Source of the DNA: Rhodovulum sulfidophilum DSM 1374 | Lineage (GTDB): Bacteria > Pseudomonadota > Alphaproteobacteria > Rhodobacterales > Rhodobacteraceae | DNA length: 64,000 bases | Direction of reading: 5' to 3' | Assembly: GCF_001633165.1 (NCBI RefSeq) | Contig: NZ_CP015418.1 | Span: 1,550,001 to 1,614,000, forward strand | Shown here: positions 9,363 through 17,280 of the stretch, piece by piece | Position numbering within the stretch: position 1 is the stretch's first letter | Layout of the letters: every line of letters starts with the position of its first letter | Notes under the pieces: model-generated | The model's input: the letters and a program-made list of their open reading frames with translations, nothing else | The model's database searches: none | What the model was told of the DNA's origin: nothing | Translations under genes and position numbers: made by a program

Positions 9363-10604
9363 GTGACACGCATCTGGTCGAGATTGGGATACTCAATCAT
9401 CGCATGTCCGGCATTGATCGTGTGGGGCGACGACGTCGCCGCTAGCCCACCCTTGACCGTCTTGCCGGGAGATGCATCGGTCATCTATCCTTCGGTGGAC
9501 AAAGACCGCCGCAGGGCCGCACTGGATCGTTTCTGGCAGGACTGGAAGAGCGTATATCTGAGTGAGGGCTGTGGCGGCGCCTATGTCGATATAGCAGGCG
9601 ACGGGAAGCCGACCTATGGCGATAGCGTGCCCAATACGCTCACCGTGTCGGAGGCCCATGGCTACGGTATGCTCGCCCTTGTCAGAATGGCGGGGCGGGA
9701 CAGCCAGGCAAAACCTCTTTTTGACGGGATGCTTGCCTATTTCCGGCTTCACCCCGCCGAAAGCGGGCCTGGACTGATGGCGTGGAACCAGACCCGCGAT
9801 TGCAAGGACGCGCCCGAAGGCGGGACTACGGCCAGCGACGGCGACATCGACATCGCACTGGCGCTGCAATTGGCGCAGGAAACATGGGGCGGCTACGCCG
9901 AGGATGCCGCAAAGGTCCGTGAGGCCATTCTGGCCCGTGAAATCAGCCGTCACGATCTCGTCAAACTGGGAGACTGGGCGCGCTATGAGGTCTATGACGC
10001 GGCTTCCCGATCCTCGGATTTTATGCCCTACAACTTTTCAGTCTTTACCCACGCGCCCGGTTCCGATGCGTCCCGGTGGACCGAGATCCGGAGCACCGGC
10101 TATGACGTCTGGGGCCGGATTTCCGAGACCTACGCGCAAAGCACCGGTCTCGTGCCTGATTTCATGATCGGGATGCCCGACGATCCGCGGCCGGCCCCGG
10201 CGGAGTTCCTCGAAGGGGACTACGACGGGTTCTATTCGTGGAATGCCCTGCGCTACCCCTATCGTTTGGCGGCCGATTACCGGGTCAGCGGCGATCCTCG
10301 CGCGGCCAATCGCCTACGGCGGATCAATGCATGGATCCGCACCGAAACCGGCGGGGACCCGTCCCGGATCGCCTCTACCTACCGGCTCGAGGGCAGCATC
10401 CCGCAGGATGGCCGGTGGACAGGAGAACCCGGCTGGATTTCCATGTTCGCCGCCGGGGCGATTGCTGGCAGCGGCGATCCGGACTCAGATCAGGTCTGGA
10501 TGGACGCTCTTTGGGCCGCCATGGCCGCCATTCCTATCGAGGACGGAGACTACTTCGGCAACACTCTCAAGCTTCTCGCGATGATCGATCTTGCAGAGAT
10601 GTGA
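9363..10604 (+). CDS. Glycoside hydrolase family 8 protein (endoglucanase/licheninase/chitosanase type)
   Basis: From GTG 9363, which has aaaggaaa 6-8 bp upstream, the protein is 413 residues long; an in-frame ATG at 9333 lacks a good ribosome site. Residues 1-27 form a signal peptide ending VAA, so it is exported. The GH8 signatures are present: the general acid Glu97 in TVSEAHGYGMLAL and the acidic cluster ASDGDIDIALAL at 158-169. Length fits an (alpha/alpha)6 barrel. The substrate could be cellulose, mixed-linkage glucan or chitosan. No bcs cellulose-synthesis genes are beside it, so a free-standing polysaccharide hydrolase is more likely than BcsZ. Codon use is host-like. Confidence 0.85.
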   Translation: MTRIWSRLGYSIIACPALIVWGDDVAASPPLTVLPGDASVIYPSVDKDRRRAALDRFWQDWKSVYLSEGCGGAYVDIAGDGKPTYGDSVPNTLTVSEAHGYGMLALVRMAGRDSQAKPLFDGMLAYFRLHPAESGPGLMAWNQTRDCKDAPEGGTTASDGDIDIALALQLAQETWGGYAEDAAKVREAILAREISRHDLVKLGDWARYEVYDAASRSSDFMPYNFSVFTHAPGSDASRWTEIRSTGYDVWGRISETYAQSTGLVPDFMIGMPDDPRPAPAEFLEGDYDGFYSWNALRYPYRLAADYRVSGDPRAANRLRRINAWIRTETGGDPSRIASTYRLEGSIPQDGRWTGEPGWISMFAAGAIAGSGDPDSDQVWMDALWAAMAAIPIEDGDYFGNTLKLLAMIDLAEM

Positions 10605-10906
10605 GCGGCCTGCACAGTTTGCTGACGTTATCCCGACGGCAAAGTACTGCAAAAAGCCGTGGCTTTGCGCGTTCCTGAAGGGGGATATCCACACCGTTTC
10701 GGCACAAATTAGAGCGCAGGCCAGATACCACGGTTCATGTCCCGGACTGAAACGGTAGAATTTGCCCAGTCATGATGCATGGCGGCTCAAGGCTTGGGTC
10801 GCGATGGTCAATGAAAGGACGTAGAGCGGAACTTCGTCGAATGGAGGACGCACGTCCGGTTAGGGCTGCCTGCGCTCATCCATCGTGTCCGGCTCGAACG
10901 TCTTGT
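10605..10906. other. Intergenic stretch, no gene seen
   Basis: Between the GH8 gene and the IS110-type element I find no supported gene, RNA or terminator. On the minus strand a frame with two CGSH-containing repeats runs from about 11120 down to a stop at 10860. Most of it lies inside the noncoding part of the IS110-type element, so I do not call it a gene. Confidence 0.4.
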
Positions 10907-10921
10907 GTGGATGGCTCCCGC

Positions 10922-11143
10922 ATAGCAAGTCGTAAATGATCTCGCGCACCTTTTCAGAAGCAGTCTTGTGTCCGGCCTGTTTGCGCGGTTCACACCGCTG
11001 GCCCTGATGGGATCCGCAGATCAGGTTCCTATCTGCTTTGCGGGCAATTTCGCCCGGGACATTCGGCGGAGCTTCCTGATCGTTGCGGCTGAAGGGTACA
11101 CCATCACATCGTCGGTCTTGCTATCTCGCTGTTTCGGTATGTC
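10922..11143 (-). ncRNA. Candidate guide (seek/bridge) RNA region of the IS110-type element
   Basis: About 220 bp between the transposase stop and the downstream inverted repeat has no convincing gene. In IS1111-type elements the structured RNA that pairs with donor and target DNA is encoded at this position. I did not fold it, so the call rests on element geometry and family knowledge alone. Confidence 0.35.
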
Positions 11144-12163
11144 TCAGGCTGTGTGAGGTCGGTAGGATTCGTTCCTGGTCAGCACCGCCCACATGATCCG
11201 CGCCGTCTTGTTCGCCATGGCGACGGTCGCGAGCCGGGCAGGCTTCCTCTGCAGCAGCTTCGTCAGCCAGGGATCGGCACGCTCCGGATGGTTGGAGACC
11301 TGCCGCACACGCGATGTCATGCCGACGACGATAAGCTGACGCAGATACCGATCGCCCATCTTGGTGATCTTCCCTAAGCGCTCCTTGCCACCGCTGGAGT
11401 GGTTGCGCGGTGTCAGACCAAGCCACGCCGCAAATTCCCGCCCACTCTTGAACTGGTGACCCGATCCGATCGTGGCGGCCACGGCCGAGGCGGTGACCGG
11501 CCCAACTCCGGGAATGCTCTGCAGGAGTTGCGCCTGGCGGCTGAGACGAGCCTGGATACGCATCGTGATCTCGTACCAGCGAAAGCGGTTGTGGAGCTCG
11601 ACCAGCTGACGGCTGAGGACCCGCAGAACGTCCTGGGCGAGCTCGGGGAACCCGGACTGCTTGCCCTCGATGATCCCTTTCGCAAAATCGATGGCCCGCG
11701 CGACGCCCCGAGCGATGGCGATCCCGAACTCCGCGGCCAGGCTTCGGAGCATGTTGATCAACTGAGTGCGCTGTCGAACCACGAAGTCCCGTGCGCGATG
11801 CAAGGAGAGAAGCGCCTGCTGGTCCTCGGACTTGATCTCGACAAACCGCATCGTCGGCCGCGTCACGGCCTCGCAAATGGCTTCTGCATCGACCGCATCG
11901 GACTTGCCCCGTTTCACGTAGGGTTTGACGTACATCGGCGGCATCAGCCGGACAGTATGACCGAGCTTCGTAAGCTCACGGCCCCAGTGGTGGCTCGATG
12001 CGCAGGCTTCGATGCCGATGAGGCAGGGCGGCAGTCGCTCGAAGAACGCCAGCACCTGCGCCCGGCGTAAAGGCCGATTGAAGGCGACCTCTCCGGTCTC
12101 GGTAACTCCGTGGACATGAAAGATGTTCTTGGCCAGGTCGAGGCCGACAGTGGTAACTTGCAT
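11144..12163 (-). CDS. IS110-family DEDD transposase/recombinase
   Basis: The 339-residue protein starts at ATG 12163, which has agaggag 8 bp upstream. The N-terminal RuvC-like DEDD domain shows GLDLAKNIF (first Asp), GIEACASSHHW (Glu) and KSDAVDAEAI (two Asp). A coiled middle part follows. The C-terminal Transposase_20 domain has QSIPGVGPVTASAVAA and the Ser-bearing GLTPRNHSSGGKERLGK, where the nucleophilic Ser lies. Family members recombine DNA under guidance of an element-encoded RNA. It appears intact and is the likely source of the two IS110 fragments at 3398-3510 and 14527-14635, or related to it. Confidence 0.92.
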   Translation of the reverse strand: MQVTTVGLDLAKNIFHVHGVTETGEVAFNRPLRRAQVLAFFERLPPCLIGIEACASSHHWGRELTKLGHTVRLMPPMYVKPYVKRGKSDAVDAEAICEAVTRPTMRFVEIKSEDQQALLSLHRARDFVVRQRTQLINMLRSLAAEFGIAIARGVARAIDFAKGIIEGKQSGFPELAQDVLRVLSRQLVELHNRFRWYEITMRIQARLSRQAQLLQSIPGVGPVTASAVAATIGSGHQFKSGREFAAWLGLTPRNHSSGGKERLGKITKMGDRYLRQLIVVGMTSRVRQVSNHPERADPWLTKLLQRKPARLATVAMANKTARIMWAVLTRNESYRPHTA

Positions 12164-12254
12164 GGGGTGGCTCCTCTCAATTGCAGATTCTGACACCTGC
12201 AGTATGGCGCATCGCGACGCCGGGAGCGGGAGCCATCCACCCCATCTGCTATCG

Positions 12255-12315
12255 GGCAGCGAGCGCCCGAGTGGGCGGCCCCAGGCGCTTAAGCGTCATG
12301 CCGCGCTGCCGCAGG
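12255..12315. repeat. Second copy of the GC-rich dispersed repeat
   Basis: This copy shares the 25-bp block 9160-9184 (23 of 25 bases) and, in the opposite orientation, the ordered blocks of 9202-9262. It lies just outside the inverted repeat of the IS110-type element and just before the 167-bp inverted-repeat element. Function is unknown. Confidence 0.45.
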
Positions 12316-12324
12316 CCGGCTTCC

Positions 12325-12491
12325 GGCCGAGGCTGTGTGAAAACTCAGATTTCCAAGACCCGCGGGGAGTAACTTCCTAGGTAAGAGCTCGTGGCGGCCC
12401 GCCAGCAGAAAGAAATCTCGTAGGTGCTTCGCCGGTAGAACTTTGTCCCGGCGCCGTCCATGCCTGACCGAGTTTGCACACAGCCTCGGCC
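12325..12491. repeat. 167-bp inverted-repeat-bounded element (MITE-like)
   Basis: The left arm at 12325-12346 (ggccgaggctgtgtga then aaactc) and the complement of the right arm at 12470-12491 agree at 21 of 22 bases. The core sequence tgtgtgaaaactc resembles the arms of the 168-bp element at 8992-9159, and the two elements have nearly the same length. No gene is evident inside, and 12492-12746 likewise holds no recognisable gene. Confidence 0.55.
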
Positions 12492-12746
12492 CTGACCGGC
12501 CCTTCGACGGAAAGACGGACGCCGCGGTACGACTTACCCGAAGCAGCCGTGCGCACCAGCGTGTAGCATCCGTCGGGGGAGGGAAATCCGCCCGCGCCTT
12601 CCTCACTGTCAAATTTGTCGCCGCTGCGTCTCGCGATGACATCAGCAACAAACCTTGGACAAACCAGGCTTTCGCGAAGCTACGCGCGAAGGCCTGACTT
12701 GTTCGGATACAGCCATGGCCCGTTCGTGCCGGGGGATGGATAGCGT

Positions 12747-12955
12747 TTAACCCCTCCTGCGCTCTACGCCTGCCGCCACCTCGACGGTCACATGTTCCGT
12801 CCCGGTCGTCTCGCGCACGCGGCCTTTCACGGCGCGACGCACGTCTTCCGCCACCGCGCCCGGCGCGAGCTCGATCTCCAGCGTGGCCATGGGCCGCTCC
12901 TGAGTGATCGACCAGGCGTGGACATGATGGGCGCGGGCCAAGCCGGAGCATTCGC
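12747..12955 (-). pseudogene. Cation diffusion facilitator (DmeF/CzcD-type) C-terminal fragment
   Basis: The minus strand encodes ARAHHVHAWSITQERPMATL, then a tail ending GTEHVTVEVAAG. This is the cytoplasmic metal-sensing domain that closes CDF-family zinc, cobalt or nickel exporters (HHVHVWSITQERPM is the usual form). The six-helix membrane part that should precede it is absent; the sequence upstream of about 12955 is unrelated. The stop is at 12747. It is a truncated gene left at the border of the IS-rich zone. Confidence 0.7.
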
Positions 12956-13001
12956 TAAGCGGCGATTGTGGATGACACTCGGTAGCTCCTATCGCTCTTC
13001 C

Positions 13002-13802
13002 CTATCGTAAACGACTCCGCTCGAGCAGATAGCGGCTTGGAGGCTTGCCGACCATCTTTCGAAACATGGTCACGAAACTGCTGGCGCTTTCATAGCCGAG
13101 ATCGATGGCGACGGCCTGAACCGACTGACCAGCGCTAAGCCGCCGCAAGGCAAGCACAATATGCAACTGTCGGCGCCAGCGGCCGAAACTCATGCCCACC
13201 TCTTCGGCCAACAGACGGCTCAGGCTGCGCTCGCTGAGCGCGACGCGGGAGGCCCACTTCGCGACGCTCGCATGATCCGCAGGCGCCGCGATCAACAGGT
13301 CGGTGAGCCTCTTCAGGCGCGGATCGCCGGGGATGGGGAGGCAGAGGTCCTCGACCGGTGCCACAGCCAGCTCATCGAAGAGAACGGACACGATCCGGCC
13401 ATCCGGACCGTCGACGTCATAGAGGTCCGGCAGAGCGTTTGCCCGCATCAGCAACTCACGGAAAAAACGCGACACCGTGATCGTGCAGCAGCCTTTCGGC
13501 AGGTTCGCGGATTCGGGAGGATCAATGAAGAGAGAGAGACACTCCACCTCGCCCGAGCCGAAAACGGAATGGGGCAGCCCGCCGGGAATCCACACGGCGC
13601 ATTGCGGCGGTACGATCCAGACTGCGCCGTCGACCTCGCAATTGACGACGCCACGCACCGTGAAAAGCAGTTGCGCCTTCTGATGGTGGTGCCGGGGCGA
13701 TTGCTCCAGGGCGTCAAGGGTGGCGACCGCGTTGGCTGCCACCAGCGCACGCGGGATCTCGTCGACATAGGCGAGCCAGTCGGGACGGACGTCCAGATAC
13801 AT
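13002..13802 (-). CDS. AraC-family transcriptional regulator
   Basis: Starting at ATG 13802 (MYLDVRPD) the protein has 266 residues. The first 110 form a cupin-type sensor (SPRHHHQKAQLLF, PPQCAVWIPGGLPHSV), as in NimR/RipA-like regulators. The C-terminal 100 residues carry the double helix-turn-helix, with SVAKWASRVALSERSLSRLL as the first and the AraC signature AVAIDLGYESASSFVTMFRK as the second. Its gene is divergent from the 136-residue protein at 14031, sharing a 228-bp intergenic region. The ligand is unknown. A longer open frame upstream of 13802 is not supported by homology. Confidence 0.88.
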   Translation of the reverse strand: MYLDVRPDWLAYVDEIPRALVAANAVATLDALEQSPRHHHQKAQLLFTVRGVVNCEVDGAVWIVPPQCAVWIPGGLPHSVFGSGEVECLSLFIDPPESANLPKGCCTITVSRFFRELLMRANALPDLYDVDGPDGRIVSVLFDELAVAPVEDLCLPIPGDPRLKRLTDLLIAAPADHASVAKWASRVALSERSLSRLLAEEVGMSFGRWRRQLHIVLALRRLSAGQSVQAVAIDLGYESASSFVTMFRKMVGKPPSRYLLERSRLR

Positions 13803-14030
13803 CTCAGACCTCGACGTTATCAGATTAGGCCGGATTGAAACATATAGTGGCAAGGTTGCGCAATGACGCCACGTGCCGGCTGGCGTATTGCTGTGAGGCA
13901 GAGGCGGCTGGCGGATCTTGTGATCGCGCTCCGTTACTGGAGGGGCAGAGCTGACCTGCCAGACACATATCTTTACGTTGCGGCACATTCGTTCGACCTA
14001 AAACCATCCATTCTCGCTCGGAGACGACAC

Positions 14031-14441
14031 ATGCCCTTGGATATCAAGAATTTTCCGCTTGTCTGGATGAGCTATGACGAAGCGCCGGACCACGACCACG
14101 ACGAGGATTTCGCGGCGTTAGAGATGTGCCTTAAGCGCGGCGCACCGTTCGTGATCTTGAGCGATAATGCTCCGACCGAAGACGAAGACCACGACCACAG
14201 CCAGGAAGAAAGGAAGCGCACTGCGCTGTGGATGAAGAAGCACAAGGCCGAACTGCGGACGCTCGTGCTGGCGATGATTGTGATTGAGCCGAGCGCCGCC
14301 AAGCGTCTGACCTTCAAGACTTTCGGCGCGGTCTTTTCTAAATTCTGGGGTTTCCCGTTGAAGATTGCAGTGACTCGCAAAGAGGCAATGGATGTCGCCG
14401 AGAACCTGCTGTCAGAGGGCGTAGTGCCTGCGGGCCGCTGA
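14031..14441 (+). CDS. Conserved-looking hypothetical protein with DHDHD clusters
   Basis: The start at ATG 14031 follows cggagacgac; upstream in-frame starts have no ribosome site. The 136-residue product is soluble, begins with KNFPLVWMSYDEAP, and contains two Asp/His clusters (PDHDHDED and DEDHDHSQEE) that could bind metal. The layout, a short strand followed by VILSDN and later MIVIEPSAAKRL, is reminiscent of SpoIIAA/STAS-like small domains, but I do not assign a family. It is transcribed away from the AraC regulator and may be its target. Confidence 0.6.
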   Translation: MPLDIKNFPLVWMSYDEAPDHDHDEDFAALEMCLKRGAPFVILSDNAPTEDEDHDHSQEERKRTALWMKKHKAELRTLVLAMIVIEPSAAKRLTFKTFGAVFSKFWGFPLKIAVTRKEAMDVAENLLSEGVVPAGR

Positions 14442-14526
14442 CATTCACGGAGTGTCCTTGCTTTTGGTTGACTTCGTTCCGCATCATCACGGTCCAAGCG
14501 TCTTGCAACTCGTGCCGGCCGGGCGG

Positions 14527-14635
14527 TCAGGCGCCCGGCTGGCGGTAGTCCTGTTGCTTCGTCAGCATGGCCCAGACGATCCGGGCGGCCTTGTTGGCCA
14601 TGGCGACGGTGGCCAGCCGGAACGGCTTCTGGGCG
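14527..14635 (-). pseudogene. IS110-family transposase C-terminal fragment
   Basis: The minus strand reads QKPFRLATVAMANKAARIVW and on to a stop at 14527. It matches the end of the intact transposase at 11144 (KPARLATVAMANKTARIMW). It contains only the last 35 or so codons. It lies between the 136-residue hypothetical gene and the TetR gene, with no element end recognised. Confidence 0.75.
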
Positions 14636-14690
14636 CTCGACGGCGGCTATGGATGCGCCGCTGCTGTCGAGCCGGGCGATGGATTCCGCC

Positions 14691-15287
14691 CTACATATCC
14701 CGATCAGGCATTTGCTCGGGACACAGCCAAGCCTGCAGCTGGATTGACAGTCGATCTCTGAGGGTCTTGTCGCCATGCTCTGCGCAAAGGCTCAGAGCCA
14801 CTGAACTGACGGAGAAAGCCTGGATTCCTTCTGACTGAAGCTCAGCCGATATGTCCTGCCGGAACGGTCCACCCTTCAACTTCTGGACCAGGATGCGGTC
14901 GTACCGACAGATCGCCTTGGCGATGGCCCCGACCTTTTCGACGGCAAGCGCCCCTGACAGACGCAGAAAAATATCAAAGACATAACGCTCGCTCGAGAGA
15001 AAACTCAGAAGCGGCATGATGCTCTCCACCACGTGTGCGACAGAGCGAAAGCCGCCAACGGCGTCCAGATCGTCGAGCAGCGCGTCTACCCGCTCGCCGA
15101 TCAGGATATCCATCAAAGCGTCCTTGTCGCTGAAATGTGCAAAGAACGTGCCTTTCGCCACGCCCCCGGCGGTGACGACCTGTTCGACCCGGAGATCCGC
15201 AAAGCCGGAGTCCGAGACAATCTCCCTCGCACAGCCGAGAAGCCGTTCCCGTGTCTTGACGCTTCTGAGCTGTTTTGCGCGGGCCAT
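14691..15287 (-). CDS. TetR/AcrR-family transcriptional repressor
   Basis: The 198-residue protein starts at ATG 15287 behind a strong aggaggc site. Residues about 10-57 form the TetR DNA-binding domain (TRERLLGCAREIVSDSGF, VVTAGGVAKGTFFAHFSDKD). The rest is the helical ligand domain, which is too variable to name a ligand. It is divergent from the quinone-reductase gene. Two copies of an ATTGACC/GGTCAAT-type palindrome lie between them, so it very probably represses both genes and releases on a small electrophile or quinone. The ligand is inference. Confidence 0.9.
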   Translation of the reverse strand: MARAKQLRSVKTRERLLGCAREIVSDSGFADLRVEQVVTAGGVAKGTFFAHFSDKDALMDILIGERVDALLDDLDAVGGFRSVAHVVESIMPLLSFLSSERYVFDIFLRLSGALAVEKVGAIAKAICRYDRILVQKLKGGPFRQDISAELQSEGIQAFSVSSVALSLCAEHGDKTLRDRLSIQLQAWLCPEQMPDRDM

Positions 15288-15306
15288 GGGGCCTCCTATC
15301 CAGGTT

Positions 15307-15354
15307 ATTGACCACGGTCAATATAGGGGATAGTAAATATGACCATGGTCAATT
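15307..15354. promoter_or_regulatory. Twin TetR operators in the divergent promoter
   Basis: Operator 1 (15307-15322) is ATTGACC-ac-GGTCAAT with 7-bp perfect arms. Operator 2 contains the perfect 12-bp palindrome TGACCATGGTCA (15340-15351) and continues AAT. Their centres are 31 bp apart, about three helical turns. Operator 2 covers an ATG at 15339 that could be mistaken for the start of the quinone-reductase gene. Confidence 0.75.
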
Positions 15355-15365
15355 CAGGAGTTCCC

Positions 15366-15959
15366 ATGGCCCCCAGACGCATCTTTGTCCTCAACGGACA
15401 TCCCGGTGAAACCTCGCTTTCCAGGCTCTTTTCCGAAGACTACGCGCAGGCCGCGGTGCAGGCTGGTCACGAACTTCGGATCACCCATCTGCACGATCTG
15501 GACTTCGATCCCGATTTCGGCGGGGGCGGCTACCGTGCCGCCAAGCCTCTCGAGCCAGATCTGGAAGCGGTCATGGCCAATATGGACTGGGCCGAACATG
15601 TGGTTTTGCTGAGCCCCATGTGGTGGGGCGGTCTGCCCGCCAAGTTGAAGGGCCTGTTCGACCGCGCCCTGCTGCCCGGCAGCGCCTTCGACACGCGCGC
15701 CAAGACCTGGCTGGGATCGCCCCGGCCGCTTCTGGCCGGACGCACCGTGCGGCTGATCATGACCTCGGATACGCCGCACTGGTTCTTTCGGCTCGTCCAC
15801 AAGGCCGCACTGGTGCGCCAGCTTCGAATGCAGATCTTTGGATTCGTCGGCATTTCGCCTCTGCACGTCACCCATTTTTCGGCAGTCATCAATTCATCGC
15901 CCGAGACGAGAGCGAAGTGGTCCCGAAGGGTTGCCAGCCTTGGAGCGCGCGGAGCGTAG
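15366..15959 (+). CDS. NAD(P)H-dependent oxidoreductase, flavodoxin-like fold (quinone reductase type)
   Basis: The best start is ATG 15366, with caggag 6 bp upstream. It gives 197 residues and avoids the operator that covers the ATG at 15339. The N-terminal strand and phosphate loop read RRIFVLNGHPGETSLSR. The flavin-contact segment is VVLLSPMWWGGLPAKLKGLF, followed by FDRALLPG, all typical of NQO1/MdaB-type FMN or FAD enzymes. These reduce quinones or nitro compounds by two electrons using NAD(P)H in the cytoplasm. The gene is divergent from the TetR repressor and probably controlled by it. Confidence 0.87.
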   Translation: MAPRRIFVLNGHPGETSLSRLFSEDYAQAAVQAGHELRITHLHDLDFDPDFGGGGYRAAKPLEPDLEAVMANMDWAEHVVLLSPMWWGGLPAKLKGLFDRALLPGSAFDTRAKTWLGSPRPLLAGRTVRLIMTSDTPHWFFRLVHKAALVRQLRMQIFGFVGISPLHVTHFSAVINSSPETRAKWSRRVASLGARGA

Positions 15960-16390
15960 GTTCAAGACAAATGGCATAGTGATCCGATCCGAATGCGGCC
16001 CGAAATCCCTCGTCCGCATGGCCGATGACGAAATCGCGCGAGCCATGCAGACCGCCCGCCATGAAGCGGTCGCAGCCGAAGTAGATGTTGCCGACCTCGT
16101 CGACCGCGGTGATCGTCCGGTGGCAGGGCCATCCGGGATGGCAGGCATCGAAGACATTGCCGGCTGCAAGCGTCGGCAGAAGCTCGCGCACTGCGACCCG
16201 CCAGTTTCGAGAAGCGATCTCTCGGCGAAGGGCCCTGAGAAACAAAGCCAGTCTCGGATCGTTCGCCGCCATCCGCTGATCGTATCTGAGATTGAAGCTG
16301 ATCGACCGGCATTCGAGTTCGACCAGCCAGTCGGCAAAGGCGCTGGCCTCGGGCGGGTCGTCCAGGTCGAGAACTGCAAGCAGGCCCGGG
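15960..16390 (-). pseudogene. Radical-SAM/SPASM protein fragment
   Basis: The minus strand encodes about 140 residues. They include FADWLVELECRSISFNLRYD, then LAAGNVFDACHPGWPCHRT and ITAVDEVGNIYFGCDRF. The spacing Cys-x5-Cys-x15-Cys before an Asp-Arg-Phe resembles the SPASM iron-sulfur domain of radical-SAM peptide-modifying enzymes. The N-terminal CxxxCxxC domain is missing. The upstream end is cut by the IS remnant at 16391, and the downstream end runs into the quinone-reductase gene. The family call is moderate; that the piece is broken is clear. Confidence 0.5.
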
Positions 16391-17023
16391 GGAATGGTTG
16401 GCTCGCAAGCACGGGCCGTCGCGTCGCAGGCAATGGCGCAAGGTCCACATCGCAATGGACACGGAGACCGGCGACATACGCTCGGTCGAGTTCACTTCGA
16501 GCCGCCAGGGCGACAGTCCCCTGCTGCCCGACCTGCTGTCGCACATTCCCGAGGATGAAGAGAGTGCCACCGTCACCGCGGACGGCGCATACGACAGGCG
16601 GCGATGCCACACTGCCATCATCGCGCGCGGCGCGGATGCCGTCATACCCATCCCCCGGAACGGCCGCGCCTGGAAAGAAGACTGCCCCGCAGCATCGGGG
16701 CGCAACGAGATCCTGCGCGCCACGCGGCACCTCGGCAGGGCGCTCTGGAAGAAATGGGCCGGCGACCATGTCCGAAGTCGGGTCGAGGCCCAGATGAACC
16801 GCCTGAAGCTCTTCGGTGAGCGGATCATGTCACGAGAACCCGACCGCCAGACCGCCGAAATCCAGATCCGCATCATTCGCCATTGTCGCTCGGACCAATG
16901 GCGCGACATGGCTTATTCATGAATCGCTTCTCGGCCCTCGGCAGGGCCGAGATCGAGGCCGTCGCCTGAACGGCCACGGGAAAGGGTACAGTCAGCACGA
17001 ACGCTGATTTGCGCAACAACGCC
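16391..17023 (+). mobile_element. IS5-family element, 3' part (truncated copy of the element at 61738)
   Basis: From 16391 the sequence is nearly identical to the 3' part of the complete IS at 61738-62832, in the opposite orientation. It ends with the terminal repeat gcgcaacaacgcc at 17023. The left part and left inverted repeat are missing. It cuts off the radical-SAM fragment. The stretch 17024-17280 beyond it contains no recognisable gene. Confidence 0.85.
16398..16922 (+). pseudogene. IS5-family transposase, C-terminal 174 residues
   Basis: The frame MARKHGPSRRRQWRKVHIAM through FGERIMSREPDRQ matches the last 57 per cent of the intact transposase at 61839-62768 with only a handful of substitutions. 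It keeps the second Asp (TADGAYDRRRCH) and the Glu region but lacks the first catalytic Asp (LLVDSTG) and the DNA-binding end. It is inactive by itself. Confidence 0.85.
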
Positions 17024-17280
17024 AAGCGCATGCGGCGTCGGAACGCGCTTCTATCCACTTTCGAAAAACTAGCTCGGTCAGTGAGGTAGGCTGATCTCGT
17101 ATCCGGGACGGCGGCTTCGTTCGCACGGCTGACATTGACGGTTGATGCCGTTCTGCAGGACACCGTCGAATGACCGCCTCCAACACGACATGTCCATACG
17201 AGGAAATCGCGAACATCGAAGGTGCTTCCTGACCTCCACAAGACAGCGTCTCCCGCGCGCGGCGCGTCAGGTTGCGGGCA

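Larger units (their letters stand above)
10907..12240 (-). mobile_element. IS110-family element of IS1111-like geometry
   Basis: Perfect 15-bp inverted repeats enclose the transposase asymmetrically: gcgggagccatccac at 12226-12240, and the same sequence on the minus strand at 10907-10921. They leave 62 bp upstream of the gene and about 220 bp downstream. Subterminal inverted repeats and a long noncoding tail after the gene are features of the IS1111 branch, where the tail encodes the guide (seek/bridge) RNA. True termini in this branch lie a few bases beyond the repeats, so the limits are approximate. Confidence 0.6.

Noticed and set aside
9393..9953. Long antisense frames opposite GC-rich genes, here and throughout 17-64 kb
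   Set aside because: High GC at third positions opens antisense frames. The sense strand has clear family motifs and the antisense products do not.
10860..11120. Minus-strand frame with two CGSH-containing repeats ending at 10860
   Set aside because: No start codon context, and most of it falls inside the noncoding tail of the IS110-type element, where a guide RNA is expected.
12289..12951. 220-residue minus-strand frame spanning 12289-12951
   Set aside because: It runs across the 167-bp inverted-repeat element and is out of frame with the CDF fragment, so it is not one gene.
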